Source: Glandiceps talaboti | Taxonomy: Eukaryota; Hemichordata; Enteropneusta; Spengelidae | Length of the DNA: 64,000 nucleotides | Assembly (NCBI RefSeq): GCF_964340395.1 | Contig: NC_135553.1 | Location: forward strand, 18,600,501 to 18,664,500 | Reading direction: 5' to 3' | Part shown: piece by piece, positions 44,997-56,946 of the stretch | How positions within the stretch are numbered: position 1 is the stretch's first letter | How the letters are laid out: the number at the start of each line of letters is the position of its first letter | The notes under the pieces: generated by a model | Told to the model about the DNA's origin: nothing | Seen by the model: the letters and a program-made list of their open reading frames with translations, nothing else | The model's database searches: none | Made by a program: the position numbers and the translations under genes

Positions 44997-45293
44997 CTAT
45001 GAAAATAAACACAAAAGAACATGAAAACAGAGTTAGTGAAGTTTAATATAATTACAATGGGAGGGAAGAATGTTTTCACCATATTCTTCTCTGTCTGATA
45101 GACTAGTCCAATTTCTTATCAAAGTTAATTAATGTAATTTACATATTTTTCATCGCGTCCAACAATATGTGATTACACAATTTGTAAAGTAATTATCTTT
45201 TATCGACATCATCCAGATTGATTGCTTGCTTGCTTGCTTGATTGATTGATTGATTGATTGATTGATCAATTGATTTCAATCTGAGTCTGAATG

Positions 45294-45494
45294 AGAGTGA
45301 GTGAGTGAGTGAGTGAGTGAGTGAGTGAGTGAGTGAGTGAGTGAGTGAGTGAGTGAGTGAGTGAGTGAGTGAGTGAGTGAGTGAGTGAGTGAGGGAGGGA
45401 GGGAGGGAGGGAGGGAGTGTGTGAATGAGTGGGCGGGTAGATGGGTGAGTTTGGAGTGAATTGAGTGAGTGAGTGAGTGAGTGAGTGAGTGAGC

Positions 45495-45537
<43 letters not shown>
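45294..45537. repeat. (GAGT)n/(GAGG)n and (TG)n tracts, HOR1
   Basis: Long (GAGT)n, (GAGG)n, a short unique block, a second (GAGT)n and then (TG)n leading to the CUB segment. This is where HOR units diverge from simple 2.2-kb units. Confidence 0.93.
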
Positions 45538-45540
<3 letters not shown>

Positions 45541-45602
45541 CGATACATACTGTGGCATTCGTAATAATCGCTAAATCAATATCATAGTTTTCCTAAGTTT
45601 AC

Positions 45603-45962
45603 CTTCTTCAGATACTGTCAAGTGAAAACCCTTGTCTCCTATAGAGCCATCTGACTGTAACTGAAACCACACCGATCCTTCAGTTGATGTAAAATCTGTA
45701 GGTGCAGTAGCTCCACTGAAAGCCCATGCAGTACTTTTAGCATTCATTTTTGTATTTCCGTAACCTGCGTAGAAATAATCTGAACCACTCTCTGTAGCAA
45801 AGACATTGTATATTACTGTCATCGTAGGGGAACCACTACTGGAGACGTAGACTACCCAATCACATACAAGATTATCAGGATAGTCGGCAGGATAGTTTGG
45901 TGTTGTTATGTCAACGCTGCCACCGGGTGTAAGGTTGAGTGTTGTTGAACCAGGACAGGCCC
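45603..45962 (-). CDS. CUB-domain exon, copy 1
   Basis: A 360-nt exon, phase 1 to phase 1 (acceptor CATTTATAG, donor GTAAAC), 120 codons. ACPGSTTLNLTPGGSVDITT opens a CUB domain, followed by PNYPADYPDNLVCDWVVYV with the hallmark P.YP..YP.N..C.W. The first disulfide pair (C of ACPG, C of VCDW) is present; the usual second pair is absent. ESGSDYFYAGYG occupies the site of the Ca-binding loop. CUB domains are extracellular beta sandwiches that bind proteins or glycans. The symmetric phase matches the stalk exons, so CUB and stalk exons can be spliced in series. Confidence 0.88.
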
Positions 45963-46884
45963 CTATAAATGAATTAATACAAGAGTTAGTTGTTACTTGG
46001 TACTTTTTTCCAAATGGCACTTGCCTTGCCCTCATTAAATTCAATCATTGGTGATCAAGTACGACTAGGTAAATGATTACATTGAGAGTTGTCGATATAT
46101 AGTCTATTTTCTTACGTCAATTGATTGTTCCAGAAACTCGACACTCGTAGAGTCATCTCCAATGGAAAGAAGGGTCTGAACATGTTCCCTTGACAATAAA
46201 ACTAAACTGATATGATTTATAATGCTTTCTTTTGTGACCCTTGTCATTTCAGCCCTTTATCCACCATATATTCTTAAAGATACACAATTTGAAATTTCAT
46301 ATCTTTCGAATTGTTTCCAACAAACCAAAGAAAGTATTCACTGTATAAATCCTGTTTTGATGTAGATCGTTGACGGATTGAACTTGAAGAAATTGTCGTC
46401 TCTTTGGGCCGTGGGTATTGCACACTTTCCTTTTAGAATCAATTCAACCATAAAGCATCCTCTTTGTCAATAGTATAGTGTTAAGTACCAACTGCTGTTG
46501 CGTTGGTGGCGTTATTGTCGTTGCGTTGGAAGTTGCAAATCATCCCTAAAATCACTAGAGACTAGAAAGAGTTTGAACTCGCCCTTACTCCGACCTATTC
46601 ACGCATTATTAAAATAATCAATTATACTGCCTTAGTTGAGTGTCAGAATATTATGGTTATAATTACACTGTCAGTTGGAGAGCGCGCATGACAACTTTTT
46701 AAGAAGAAAATTAGAAGCAGTTGCCACTGAGAGGTCTGTTGTTTTTATTATTGGTAATTATAAATTAAGAACATACAAAAACATGTACACGACAAATAGC
46801 ATAGAAAGAATCGACATTTGTTAATTTAATACTATAGTGAATATAGGAATAATACATAGAATAATCCGTACAATGCTAATGGTG

Positions 46885-47382
46885 TAAGGGAGCCTTAAGC
46901 AGGGGGGGGGGGGAAATAAGGTCCGGGCTGTTGCATAAAATATTCCGCTGTTCGATGATAGGGATTTAATGCCACCGTTTTAAAGGTAGTCACTGTGGTT
47001 ATTTTCTATAACTACCTAACATGAATTTGTTTGAATGCACTGCATTAATCAATACCTGTGTTTGGAACTCATCGGCTGAGCTGAAGGTCACAAACTCCTA
47101 AAGATTAGATTTGGACACTCCCGACATTGACGGGACTGAGGTCAACATCATCACAACATTACCCTAGTATTTTACCAAGCTGTTCCCGTTTTACTCCTGT
47201 GAGACCCATTTCTCTCCTCACATCATAACTGAGAGCTAATCAACTACATGGTTGTCAGCAGAAATTTGATTGATGCTACTTTGTAAAATATGGCCCTTCC
47301 CCGAGGACGGATTTGTAAAAAGTGATCCTACCCTTTATTTCCCCGGCCCTCCCCATTTATAAATACTGAAGGCTCTTTAAGG
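46885..47382. mobile_element. MITE family 2 in HOR1 (inverted)
   Basis: About 500 bp with ends TAAGGGAGCCTTAAG and, on the minus strand, TTAAAGAGCCTTCAG. Related in reverse to 12851-13562. Contains a poly-G run (12 G at 46902) whose length differs among the HOR copies. Confidence 0.6.
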
Positions 47383-47528
47383 TTTTTATTCATCAAATGT
47401 ATGAGTAGACTCATTATTTTCATTATCTGCTCTATACATATAGATTGATTGCTTGCTTGCTTGCTTGATTGATTGATTGATTGATTGATCAATTGATTTC
47501 AATCTGAGTCTGAATGAGAGTGAGTGAG

Positions 47529-49765
47529 TTGTTGTTGTTGTTGTTGTTGTTCCTTTATTCCTCCTCAAAAAAGAGAAGAGTTACACAACAATAAAGCGAA
47601 AAACTATCAAATCAGATTACAGTGGAAAAGTATAAATAATTACAGAAAACTAATTGCAATATTCATGTTTCAAATAAACATGGCGTAGGGTTCGTTTCTA
47701 AATGTCCAGGCACATATGCATAAACTTTAAGATGATATCTTGAAGTAGTTCTGTGTTAATGAGGAGATTGTCGTTGCAAAAGACATCTCCTAAAATTCTG
47801 ACAATGAAATCAAACTCATCTAGGTTGAATAAAGCCACAGAAAAGTCTACATTGAGTTCATTGAAGAGACTTGTCCAGAAATAGTCTCTAGCAGTGGAAG
47901 TTTGGCGACATGACGTTGTTAGATGAATGAGAAGGTTATCAGCAACGTCTTCGCATTTGGAGCATTTTATATTGCATGGAGTGGCAAGAACTTTCATGAT
48001 TTTGTAAACAGTTGACTTGTATTTAGGGAATTTGCGTGAGTAGGAATATAAATGAAACGGCAATATATGTTTATGTAACTGAGAGAAGAGCTGTAGTTCA
48101 TCTCTAGTTGCAATTCTATCTCTCCAAAGATTGCACTCTTTCTCATATATAGCATCTTTTACAATAATTTTCCAAAGGAATTTAGGCGGAAAATAACCAG
48201 TTGCACAGAACTCGTCTAAGAAGCAAAGTAATCCGTATTTCAAAAGAATATTCATAATATCAGGTATAAAGCCTAAGCGTTTCTTTACAGATGAAAACTT
48301 AAATTCAAAAAGTCGTTGTAAGAATACATGTTTTCTTACTGAGAAATTATCACAGTTACATAGAGTTCCAAAAAAACGCAATTTACAATTGTCAATGTAT
48401 GCCTCAATTGGTATCAAACCTACTGCGCTTAGAGCTAAATCAGTCGGAGTTTTGGAGGGAAAACCTTGAATGGTTTTGGCAGCATATCTCTGACAACGTT
48501 CAAGCATTAGAAGTTCAGTTTCATTGGGAGTCCAAAGTTCACAAGTATGAAAGGCTGCAGGAAGACACATGCGTTTCCAGACTTCTGTACTGACGATTGG
48601 ATTGAGACCGTAAGGTCCAATACCAACACTGCGTAACGAATTTATCAGACACCTGGCTTTCTTACAAACAGAGAGTGTACGTTCCATCGACGATAAATTA
48701 TTTGTAAATTGCATGCCGACGATTGTAATTGAATCTACTTCAGTGAGAGGACAGTTGTTCAGAGACAAGTTTCGATGTTGGCGCGAGCGTTCACGTTCTC
48801 GTGTTGTTTCACCGAAAACGAGTAATCTACATTTTGTGGCTGAGAGCTTCAGTCTCCATGTCGAGCAGTAATTGCATACAATGTTCAACATTTTTTGACA
48901 TGTAGAGCGAGTTGGTGCTAATATTGAGATGTCATCTGCTAACGCAGGCGCACCAAGAAATAGCGAATCGATGTAACATCCGAATCTACTGTTCTCGAGT
49001 TCAACGAGGAGGTCATTTGCATAAATTAGGAATAGAGTTGTAGAAAGGATACTTCCTTGTCGTACACCTTGAAATAGTCGATATTCCTCAGACGTATACG
49101 TGTCTATGGCGATTTGACATTTTTGTCCGTGAAACATGTTTTTCAATAATCTCCAAAGTTTTGCGTTGATGCCCAAAGTGTACAGTTTGTGAAATAAACC
49201 ATTCCACCAAATCGAGTCAAAAGCTTTTTGAAGGTCAAGACTGCACATAAATACCTTGCTACCTCTTTCAACGTGATGAAGAATTGTCTCTTGAATGCAG
49301 AATGCTGTGGTGATATTACTCTGACCAGGTTGATAGCCGGCTTGTAGGGGATGTGGTAAATTTTTGTCACAGAGCCATGGTTGTAGGCGATGCGAAATGC
49401 ACATTTCAAAGAGTTTTTGCAGAGTCGGTAGCAGTGTGATGCCCCTGTAGTTTGCGGGATCAAAACGATTTTTGTTACCACCCTTGAAAATTGGAACAAG
49501 GTATGCAGATTTGAATGATGAAGGAATGTATTCAACATTAATCAATGCATTAAATAAATTAACTAATGCGTCCATAAGAAAGGGGCCTCCGAAAATAATG
49601 TGTTCGTATGTGATGGAGTCTGGCCCTCCTGCTTTTCCACGTTTCAGTTTTCCTATAGCACGTGAGATATCTTCTATAGAGAGTGGTCGAGACAGAATTG
49701 TTTCAGCGTTATCGTGGCTAGAAGCTGAGAGGTTGTCAAGTTCTTCGTCGATTTGGACTCTGAAC
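47529..49765 (-). mobile_element. 5'-truncated non-LTR retrotransposon, copy 2
   Basis: Duplicate of 35757-37993 with the same junctions at both ends; here its 3' side abuts a CUB segment. Confidence 0.9.
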
Positions 49766-49791
49766 GATTGATTGATTGATTGATTGAACAT
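47698..49791 (-). CDS. LINE reverse transcriptase ORF, copy 2 (697 codons)
   Basis: Same protein as copy 1, with one substitution I can see (Val79 to Leu). RT catalytic residues (Asp186, Asp286/287) and the C-terminal zinc knuckle are unchanged. No endonuclease domain. Confidence 0.92.
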   Translation of the reverse strand: MFNQSINQSFRVQIDEELDNLSASSHDNAETILSRPLSIEDISRAIGKLKRGKAGGPDSITYEHIIFGGPFLMDALVNLFNALINVEYIPSSFKSAYLVPIFKGGNKNRFDPANYRGITLLPTLQKLFEMCISHRLQPWLCDKNLPHPLQAGYQPGQSNITTAFCIQETILHHVERGSKVFMCSLDLQKAFDSIWWNGLFHKLYTLGINAKLWRLLKNMFHGQKCQIAIDTYTSEEYRLFQGVRQGSILSTTLFLIYANDLLVELENSRFGCYIDSLFLGAPALADDISILAPTRSTCQKMLNIVCNYCSTWRLKLSATKCRLLVFGETTRERERSRQHRNLSLNNCPLTEVDSITIVGMQFTNNLSSMERTLSVCKKARCLINSLRSVGIGPYGLNPIVSTEVWKRMCLPAAFHTCELWTPNETELLMLERCQRYAAKTIQGFPSKTPTDLALSAVGLIPIEAYIDNCKLRFFGTLCNCDNFSVRKHVFLQRLFEFKFSSVKKRLGFIPDIMNILLKYGLLCFLDEFCATGYFPPKFLWKIIVKDAIYEKECNLWRDRIATRDELQLFSQLHKHILPFHLYSYSRKFPKYKSTVYKIMKVLATPCNIKCSKCEDVADNLLIHLTTSCRQTSTARDYFWTSLFNELNVDFSVALFNLDEFDFIVRILGDVFCNDNLLINTELLQDIILKFMHMCLDI

Positions 49792-49924
49792 TGCAAAAAC
49801 TGAATTTTAATTATTGTAGAGTATAGATCAAAACAAGGTGAAAATATCGACTATCTTTTAAGAATATCTGTGAGTTCATGAAACTGACTGTGAGATTCTA
49901 CAAATAGCAAATTGTCCCATCTAC

Positions 49925-49978
49925 CTGATGTTGTTGCTATAGGTGCTGCTGATGTTGCTGCGATAGGCGTCGTCACCG
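49925..49978 (-). CDS. Stalk exon B, HOR2 first copy
   Basis: Exon B, same splice sites and phase. Confidence 0.72.
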
Positions 49979-50435
49979 CTATGAAAATAAACACAAAAGA
50001 ACATGAAAACAGAGTTAGTGAAGTTTAATATAATTACAATGGGAGGGAAGAATGTTTTCACCATATTCTTCTCTGTCTGATAGACTAGTCCAATTTCTTA
50101 TCAAAGTTAATTAATGTAATTTACATATTTTTCATCGCGTCCAACAATATGTGATTACACAATTTGTAAAGTAATTATCTTTTATCGACATCATCCAGAT
50201 TGCTTGCTTGCTTGCTTGCTTGATTGATTGATTGATTGATTGATTGATCAATTGATTTCAATCTGAGTCTGAATGAGAGTGAGTGAGTGAGTGAGTGAGT
50301 GAGTGAGTGAGTGAGTGAGTGAGTGAGTGAGTGAGTGAGTGAGTGAGTGAGTGAGTGAGGGAGGGAGGGAGGGAGGGAGTGTGTGAATGAGTGGGCGGGT
50401 AGATGGGTGAGTTTGGAGTGAATTGAGTGAGTGAG

Positions 50436-51102
50436 TTGTTGTTGTTGTTGTTTCTTTATTCCTCCTCAAAGAGAAGAGTTACAACTCAGTTCACAAATAT
50501 ACAAAAAACAAAATAATAAATAAATAACTATAGAGTGCATGACTTCATTAGTCAGTTAAACGATAAACTTAAGGATTTTATCTTGAATATTTCCTATTTG
50601 TTCGGTTGCTGAAATTTATACTTACTGTCTTCTAAAAAATTGACAGTAAGAAATAGGAGTGTGACGAGACATCATAATCCAATCAAAAGTCTAAGCATGT
50701 GTCTATAAGCTTATAGACTATATCTTGAAATATTTCCCATTCGTATGGTTGCTGAAAGTGTTTTTTGCTATCTTCTAAGATGCTGATAGTAAAATCAACT
50801 TCATTTAAGTTGTACAAACGTACAGCAAAGTTAACGTTGATATTATCAAACATAGTTGACCAGAAAATGTCTCTTCGTACAGCCGTATTACGACATGAAG
50901 TCAATAAATGAGTTAGATAATCTCCAACGAGCTCTTGGCATTTAGAACATTCAGTTTGTCCTAAAGAGGCTAGGATTTTCATTATTTTGTAAACTATTGG
51001 CCTGTAACGAGGAAACTTACGTGATTGGAAATACAGATGAAACGGTACAAGGCTCTGGTGTAATTGAGAGAAGAGTAATAGTTCGTCTCTACTATCTAGT
51101 CT
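50436..51102 (-). pseudogene. 5'-truncated LINE fragment, HOR2
   Basis: Copy of the unit 1 subtype; 99-codon frame at 50683-50982. Confidence 0.85.
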
Positions 51103-51804
51103 CTGTGTACATCAAATCAATATCATGTCTAACTCTGAAACTGTCTGTTGTATTTTAGTGATGTCACAAAAACTGTAAGCTTATAAACTGTCATGGTGAC
51201 ATGATTTACATATTCTGTATTACTTCTGAGTGTTAAAGCTTTCCGTGAATAATGTGGTGTCGTTGAAAGTTATTTAGAATATAAATAAATATGTAGTACT
51301 CCAAAATTAGTTTTCCTAAACCCGTCAGTGTTTGGTTAAGAAGATTGCAAAGTAGAATTTTAATTTTGGTATAGATAAAGACAAGGTTAACATCGGTTAT
51401 CTTTTAAGAATGTCTGATAGTTCATGAAACTGACACTATCGGGAATGAAATATACACTGAACTTTAGTCAAATTTACGATCCTGACTGCAATCTTCATAA
51501 CCAATCAAATCAGATCATCTCAAGTTCAAACAATATTTACTACCAATCCTATCTTTTCATAATTGACCAATCATATGAAAGTCAATACCAAATTCGCACC
51601 AATATGTATGGAATGTAGGAAAACCTATATAAACCCTTATTTCTGTGTGATCTGTAGGAGTTTTGTTAGATGTCAATAAAGTACGAGTAGCTATTCTTAC
51701 AGTACTTGGTTGTGTGTGGACATCATTCCTTTCCAGAACCTGTTTCTAAACAATCAACTTATCCCACAGATAGTGAGATTGTACAAGCAAATTTTCCCAT
51801 CTAC

Positions 51805-51858
51805 CTGATGTTGTTGCTATAGATGTTGTTGATATTGATACGATAGGCGTCGTCACCG
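51805..51858 (-). CDS. Stalk exon A, HOR2
   Basis: Exon A with an intact donor and an empty Ngaro site. Confidence 0.72.
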
Positions 51859-51947
51859 CTATGAACATATACAAGAAGTAATTATCTTTTATCGATTTTA
51901 TCCAGATTCAGTGACTGACTGACTGACTGACTGACTGACTGACTGAC

Positions 51948-52003
<56 letters not shown>

Positions 52004-52139
52004 CATTGCAAAAACTGAATTTTAATTATTGTAGAGTATAGATCAAAAGAAGGTGAAAATATCGACTATCTTTTAAGAATATCTGTGAGTTCATGAAACT
52101 GACTGTGAGATTCTACAAATAGCAAATTGTCCCATCTAC

Positions 52140-52193
52140 CTGATGTTGTTGCTATAGGTGCTGCTGATGTTGCTGCGATAGGCGTCGTCACCG
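52140..52193 (-). CDS. Stalk exon B, HOR2 second copy
   Basis: Exon B, same splice sites and phase. First stalk repeat after the CUB exon at 52778-53137. Confidence 0.72.
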
Positions 52194-52667
52194 CTATGAA
52201 AATAAACACAAAAGAACATGAAAACAGAGTTAGTGAAGTTTAATATAATTACAATGGGAGGGAAGAATGTTTTCACCATATTCTTCTCTGTCTGATAGAC
52301 TAGTCCAATTTCTTATCAAAGTTAATTAATGTAATTGACATATTTTTCATCGCGTCCAACAATATGTGATTACACAATTTGTAAAGTAATTATCTTTTAT
52401 CGACATCATCCAGATTGATTGCTTGCTTGCTTGCTTGATTGATTGATTGATTGATTGATTGATCAATTGATTTCAATCTGAGTCTGAATGAGAGTGAGTG
52501 AGTGAGTGAGTGAGTGAGTGAGTGAGTGAGTGAGTGAGTGAGTGAGTGAGTGAGTGAGTGAGGGAGGGAGGGAGGGAGTGTGTGAATGAGTGGGCGGGTA
52601 GATGGGTGAGTTTGGAGTGAATTGAGTGAGTGAGTGAGTGAGTGAGTGAGTGAGTGAGTGAGTGAGC

Positions 52668-52712
<45 letters not shown>

Positions 52713-52715
<3 letters not shown>

Positions 52716-54620
52716 CGATACATACTGTGGCATTCGTAATAATCGCTAAATCAATATCATAGTTTTCCTAAGTTTACCTTCTTCAGATACTATCAAGTGA
52801 AAACCCTTGTCTCCTATAGAGCCATCTGACTGTAACTGAAACCACACCGATCCTTCAGTTGATGTAAAATCTGTAGGTGCAGTAGCTCCACTGAAAGCCC
52901 ATGCAGTACTTTTAGCATTCATTTTTGTATTTCCGTAACCTGCGTAGAAATAATCTGAACCACTCTCTGTAGCAAAGACATTGTATATTACTGTCATCGT
53001 AGGGGAACCACTACTGGAGACGTAGACTACCCAATCACATACAAGATTATCAGGATAGTCGGCAGGATAGTTTGGTGTTGTTATGTCAACGCTGCCACCG
53101 GGTGTAAGGTTGAGTGTTGTTGAACCAGGACAGGCCCCTATAAATGAATTAATACAAGAGTTAGTTGTTACTTGGTACTTTTTTCCAAATGGCACTTGCC
53201 TTGCCCTCATTAAATTCAATCATTGGTGATCAAGTACGACTAGGTAAATGATTACATTGAGAGTTGTCGATATATAGTCTATTTTCTTACGTCAATTGAT
53301 TGTTCCAGAAACTCGACACTCGTAGAGTCATCTCCAATGGAAAGAAGGGTCTGAACATGTTCCCTTGACAATAAAACTAAACTGATATGATTTATAATGC
53401 TTTCTTTTGTGACCCTTGTCATTTCAGCCCTTTATCCACCATATATTCTTAAAGATACACAATTTGAAATTTCATATCTTTCGAATTGTTTCCAACAAAC
53501 CAAAGAAAGTATTCACTGTATAAATCCTGTTTTGATGTAGATCGTTGACGGATTGAACTTGAAGAAATTGTCGTCTCTTTGGGCCGTGGGTATTGCACAC
53601 TTTCCTTTTAGAATCAATTCAACCATAAAGCATCCTCTTTGTCAATAGTATAGTGTTAAGTACCAACTGCTGTTGCGTTGGTGGCGTTATTGTCGTTGCG
53701 TTGGAAGTTGCAAATCATCCCTAAAATCACTAGAGACTAGAAAGAGTTTGAACTCGCCCTTACTCCGACCTATTCACGCATTATTAAAATAATCAATTAT
53801 ACTGCCTTAGTTGAGTGTCAGAATATTATGGTTATAATTACACTGTCAGTTGGAGAGCGCGCATGACAACTTTTTAAGAAGAAAATTAGAAGCAGTTGCC
53901 ACTGAGAGGTCTGTTGTTTTTATTATTGGTAATTATAAATTAAGAACATACAAAAACATGTACACGACAAATAGCATAGAAAGAATCGACATTTGTTAAT
54001 TTAATACTATAGTGAATATAGGAATAATACATAGAATAATCCGTACAATGCTAATGGTGTAAGGGAGCCTTAAGCAGGGGGGGGGGGGGGGGAAATAAGG
54101 TCCGGGCTGTTGCATAAAATATTCCGCTGTTCGATGATAGGGATTTAATGCCACCGTTTTAAAGGTAGTCACTGTGGTTATTTTCTATAACTACCTAACA
54201 TGAATTTGTTTGAATGCACTGCATTAATCAATACCTGTGTTTGGAACTCATCGGCTGAGCTGAAGGTCACAAACTCCTAAAGATTAGATTTGGACACTCC
54301 CGACATTGACGGGACTGAGGTCAACATCATCACAACATTACCCTAGTATTTTACCAAGCTGTTCCCGTTTTACTCCTGTGAGACCCATTTCTCTCCTCAC
54401 ATCATAACTGAGAGCTAATCAACTACATGGTTGTCAGCAGAAATTTGATTGATGCTACTTTGTAAAATATGGCCCTTCCCCGAGGACGGATTTGTAAAAA
54501 GTGATCCTACCCTTTATTTCCCCGGCCCTCCCCATTTATAAATACTGAAGGCTCTTTAAGGTTTTTATTCATCAAATGTATGAGTAGACTCATTATTTTC
54601 ATTATCTGCTCTATACATAT
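52713..54620. repeat. CUB segment, HOR2 copy
   Basis: Second copy of the 1.9-kb block. MITE family 2 occupies about 54060-54558; its poly-G run is longer than in HOR1. The stretch 53138-54059 has no recognised gene. Confidence 0.9.
52778..53137 (-). CDS. CUB-domain exon, copy 2
   Basis: Same as copy 1 except Thr to Ile near the end (FHLIVSEEG). Same splice sites and phase 1 to 1. The change is in the last strand of the domain. Confidence 0.88.
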
Positions 54621-54643
54621 AGATTGATTGCTTGCTTGCTTGC

Positions 54644-54676
<33 letters not shown>

Positions 54677-54715
54677 CAATTGATTTCAATCTGAGTCTGA
54701 ATGAGAGTGAGTGAG

Positions 54716-56946
54716 TTGTTGTTGTTGTTGTTCCTTTATTCCTCCTCAAAAAAGAGAAGAGTTACACAACAATAAAGCGAAAAACTATCAAATCAGATTA
54801 CAGAGGAAAAGTATAAATAATTACAGAAAACTAATTGCAATATTCATGTTTCAAATAAACATGGCGTAGGGTTCGTTTCTAAATGTCCAGGCACATATGC
54901 ATAAACTTTAAGATGATATCTTGAAGTAGTTCTGTGTTAATGAGGAGATTGTCGTTGCAAAAGACATCTCCTAAAATTCTGACAATGAAATCAAACTCAT
55001 CTAGGTTGAATAAAGCCACAGAAAAGTCTACATTGAGTTCATTGAAGAGACTTGTCCAGAAATAGTCTCTAGCAGTGGAAGTTTGGCGACATGACGTTGT
55101 TAGATGAATGAGAAGGTTATCAGCAACGTCTTCGCATTTGGAGCATTTTATATTGCATGGAGTGGCAAGAACTTTCATGATTTTGTAAACAGTTGACTTG
55201 TATTTAGGGAATTTGCGTGAGTAGGAATATAAATGAAACGGCAATATATGTTTATGTAACTGAGAGAAGAGCTGTAGTTCATCTCTAGTTGCAATTCTAT
55301 CTCTCCAAAGATTGCACTCTTTCTCATATATAGCATCTTTTACAATAATTTTCCAAAGGAATTTAGGCGGAAAATAACCAGTTGCACAGAACTCGTCTAA
55401 GAAGCAAAGTAATCCGTATTTCAAAAGAATATTCATAATATCAGGTATAAAGCCTAAGCGTTTCTTTACAGATGAAAACTTAAATTCAAAAAGTCGTTGT
55501 AAGAATACATGTTTTCTTACTGAGAAATTATCACAGTTACATAGAGTTCCAAAAAAACGCAATTTACAATTGTCAATGTATGCCTCAATTGGTATCAAAC
55601 CTACTGCGCTTAGAGCTAAATCAGTCGGAGTTTTGGAGGGAAAACCTTGAATGGTTTTGGCAGCATATCTCTGACAACGTTCAAGCATTAGAAGTTCAGT
55701 TTCATTGGGAGTCCAAAGTTCACAAGTATGAAAGGCTGCAGGAAGACACATGCGTTTCCAGACTTCTGTACTGACGATTGGATTGAGACCGTAAGGTCCA
55801 ATACCAACACTGCGTAACGAATTTATCAGACACCTGGCTTTCTTACAAACAGAGAGTGTACGTTCCATCGACGATAAATTATTTGTAAATTGCATGCCGA
55901 CGATTGTAATTGAATCTACTTCAGTGAGAGGACAGTTGTTCAGAGACAAGTTTCGATGTTGGCGCGAGCGTTCACGTTCTCGTGTTGTTTCACCGAAAAC
56001 GAGTAATCTACATTTTGTGGCTGAGAGCTTCAGTCTCCATGTCGAGCAGTAATTGCATACAATGTTCAACATTTTTTGACATGTAGAGCGAGTTGGTGCT
56101 AATATTGAGATGTCATCTGCTAACGCAGGCGCACCAAGAAATAGCGAATCGATGTAACATCCGAATCTACTGTTCTCGAGTTCAACGAGGAGGTCATTTG
56201 CATAAATTAGGAATAGAGTTGTAGAAAGGATACTTCCTTGTCGTACACCTTGAAATAGTCGATATTCCTCAGACGTATACGTGTCTATGGCGATTTGACA
56301 TTTTTGTCCGTGAAACATGTTTTTCAATAATCTCCAAAGTTTTGCGTTGATGCCCAAAGTGTACAGTTTGTGAAATAAACCATTCCACCAAATCGAGTCA
56401 AAAGCTTTTTGAAGGTCAAGACTGCACATAAATACCTTGCTACCTCTTTCAACGTGATGAAGAATTGTCTCTTGAATGCAGAATGCTGTGGTGATATTAC
56501 TCTGACCAGGTTGATAGCCGGCTTGTAGGGGATGTGGTAAATTTTTGTCACAGAGCCATGGTTGTAGGCGATGCGAAATGCACATTTCAAAGAGTTTTTG
56601 CAGAGTCGGTAGCAGTGTGATGCCCCTGTAGTTTGCGGGATCAAAACGATTTTTGTTACCACCCTTGAAAATTGGTACAAGGTATGCAGATTTGAATGAT
56701 GAAGGAATGTATTCAACATTAATCAATGCATTAAATACATTAACTAATGCGTCCATAAGAAAGGGGCCTCCGAAAATAATGTGTTCGTATGTGATGGAGT
56801 CTGGCCCTCCTGCTTTTCCACGTTTCAGTTTTCCTATAGCACGTGAGATATCTTCTATAGAGAGTGGTCGAGACAGAATTGTTTCAGCGTTATCGTGGCT
56901 AGAAGCTGAGAGGTTGTCAAGTTCTTCGTCGATTTGGACTCTGAAC
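54716..56946 (-). mobile_element. 5'-truncated non-LTR retrotransposon, copy 3
   Basis: Duplicate of copy 1 with identical junctions and a shorter (TTG)n tail. Confidence 0.9.

Larger units (their letters stand above)
45538..47441. repeat. CUB segment, HOR1 copy
   Basis: 1.9-kb block not found in the simple 2.2-kb units; repeated at 52713-54620 and 60630-62536. Holds the CUB exon, about 0.9 kb without recognised genes (45963-46884) and MITE family 2. It ends in AGATTGATTGCTTGC, shared with the tail of every B half-unit. Confidence 0.9.
35757..47528. repeat. Larger repeat unit (HOR) 1, with complete Ngaro element
   Basis: 11772 bp; subtracting the 4547-bp Ngaro gives 7225 bp, in line with HOR2 (7187) and HOR3 (7916 including about 0.68 kb of Ngaro remnant). 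Order on the plus strand: 697-codon LINE, B half-unit plus short LINE fragment, A half-unit (split by Ngaro), B half-unit, (GAGT)n and (TG)n, CUB segment. Confidence 0.9.
49766..51102. repeat. Partial 2.2-kb unit in HOR2
   Basis: B half plus short LINE fragment, starting in (GATT)n, as at 37994-39338. Confidence 0.92.
51103..52712. repeat. 2.2-kb unit material in HOR2 (A and B halves)
   Basis: Uninterrupted A and B halves leading through (GAGT)n and (TG)n into the CUB segment. Has GGTTAAGAAG (GGTCAAGAAG in the 2.2-kb array), shared with HOR1 and HOR3. Confidence 0.92.
47529..54715. repeat. Larger repeat unit (HOR) 2, no Ngaro
   Basis: 7187 bp. Same order as HOR1 but the Ngaro site is empty (TTTTCCCATCTACC at about 51794-51807). 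Its LINE has two private base changes. Confidence 0.9.

Noticed and set aside
46113-46195. Possible exon upstream of the CUB exon (REHVQTLLSIGDDS..., donor GTAAGA)
   Set aside because: A plausible donor, but the acceptor is weak and the simplest phase (0) does not fit the phase-1 start of the CUB exon.
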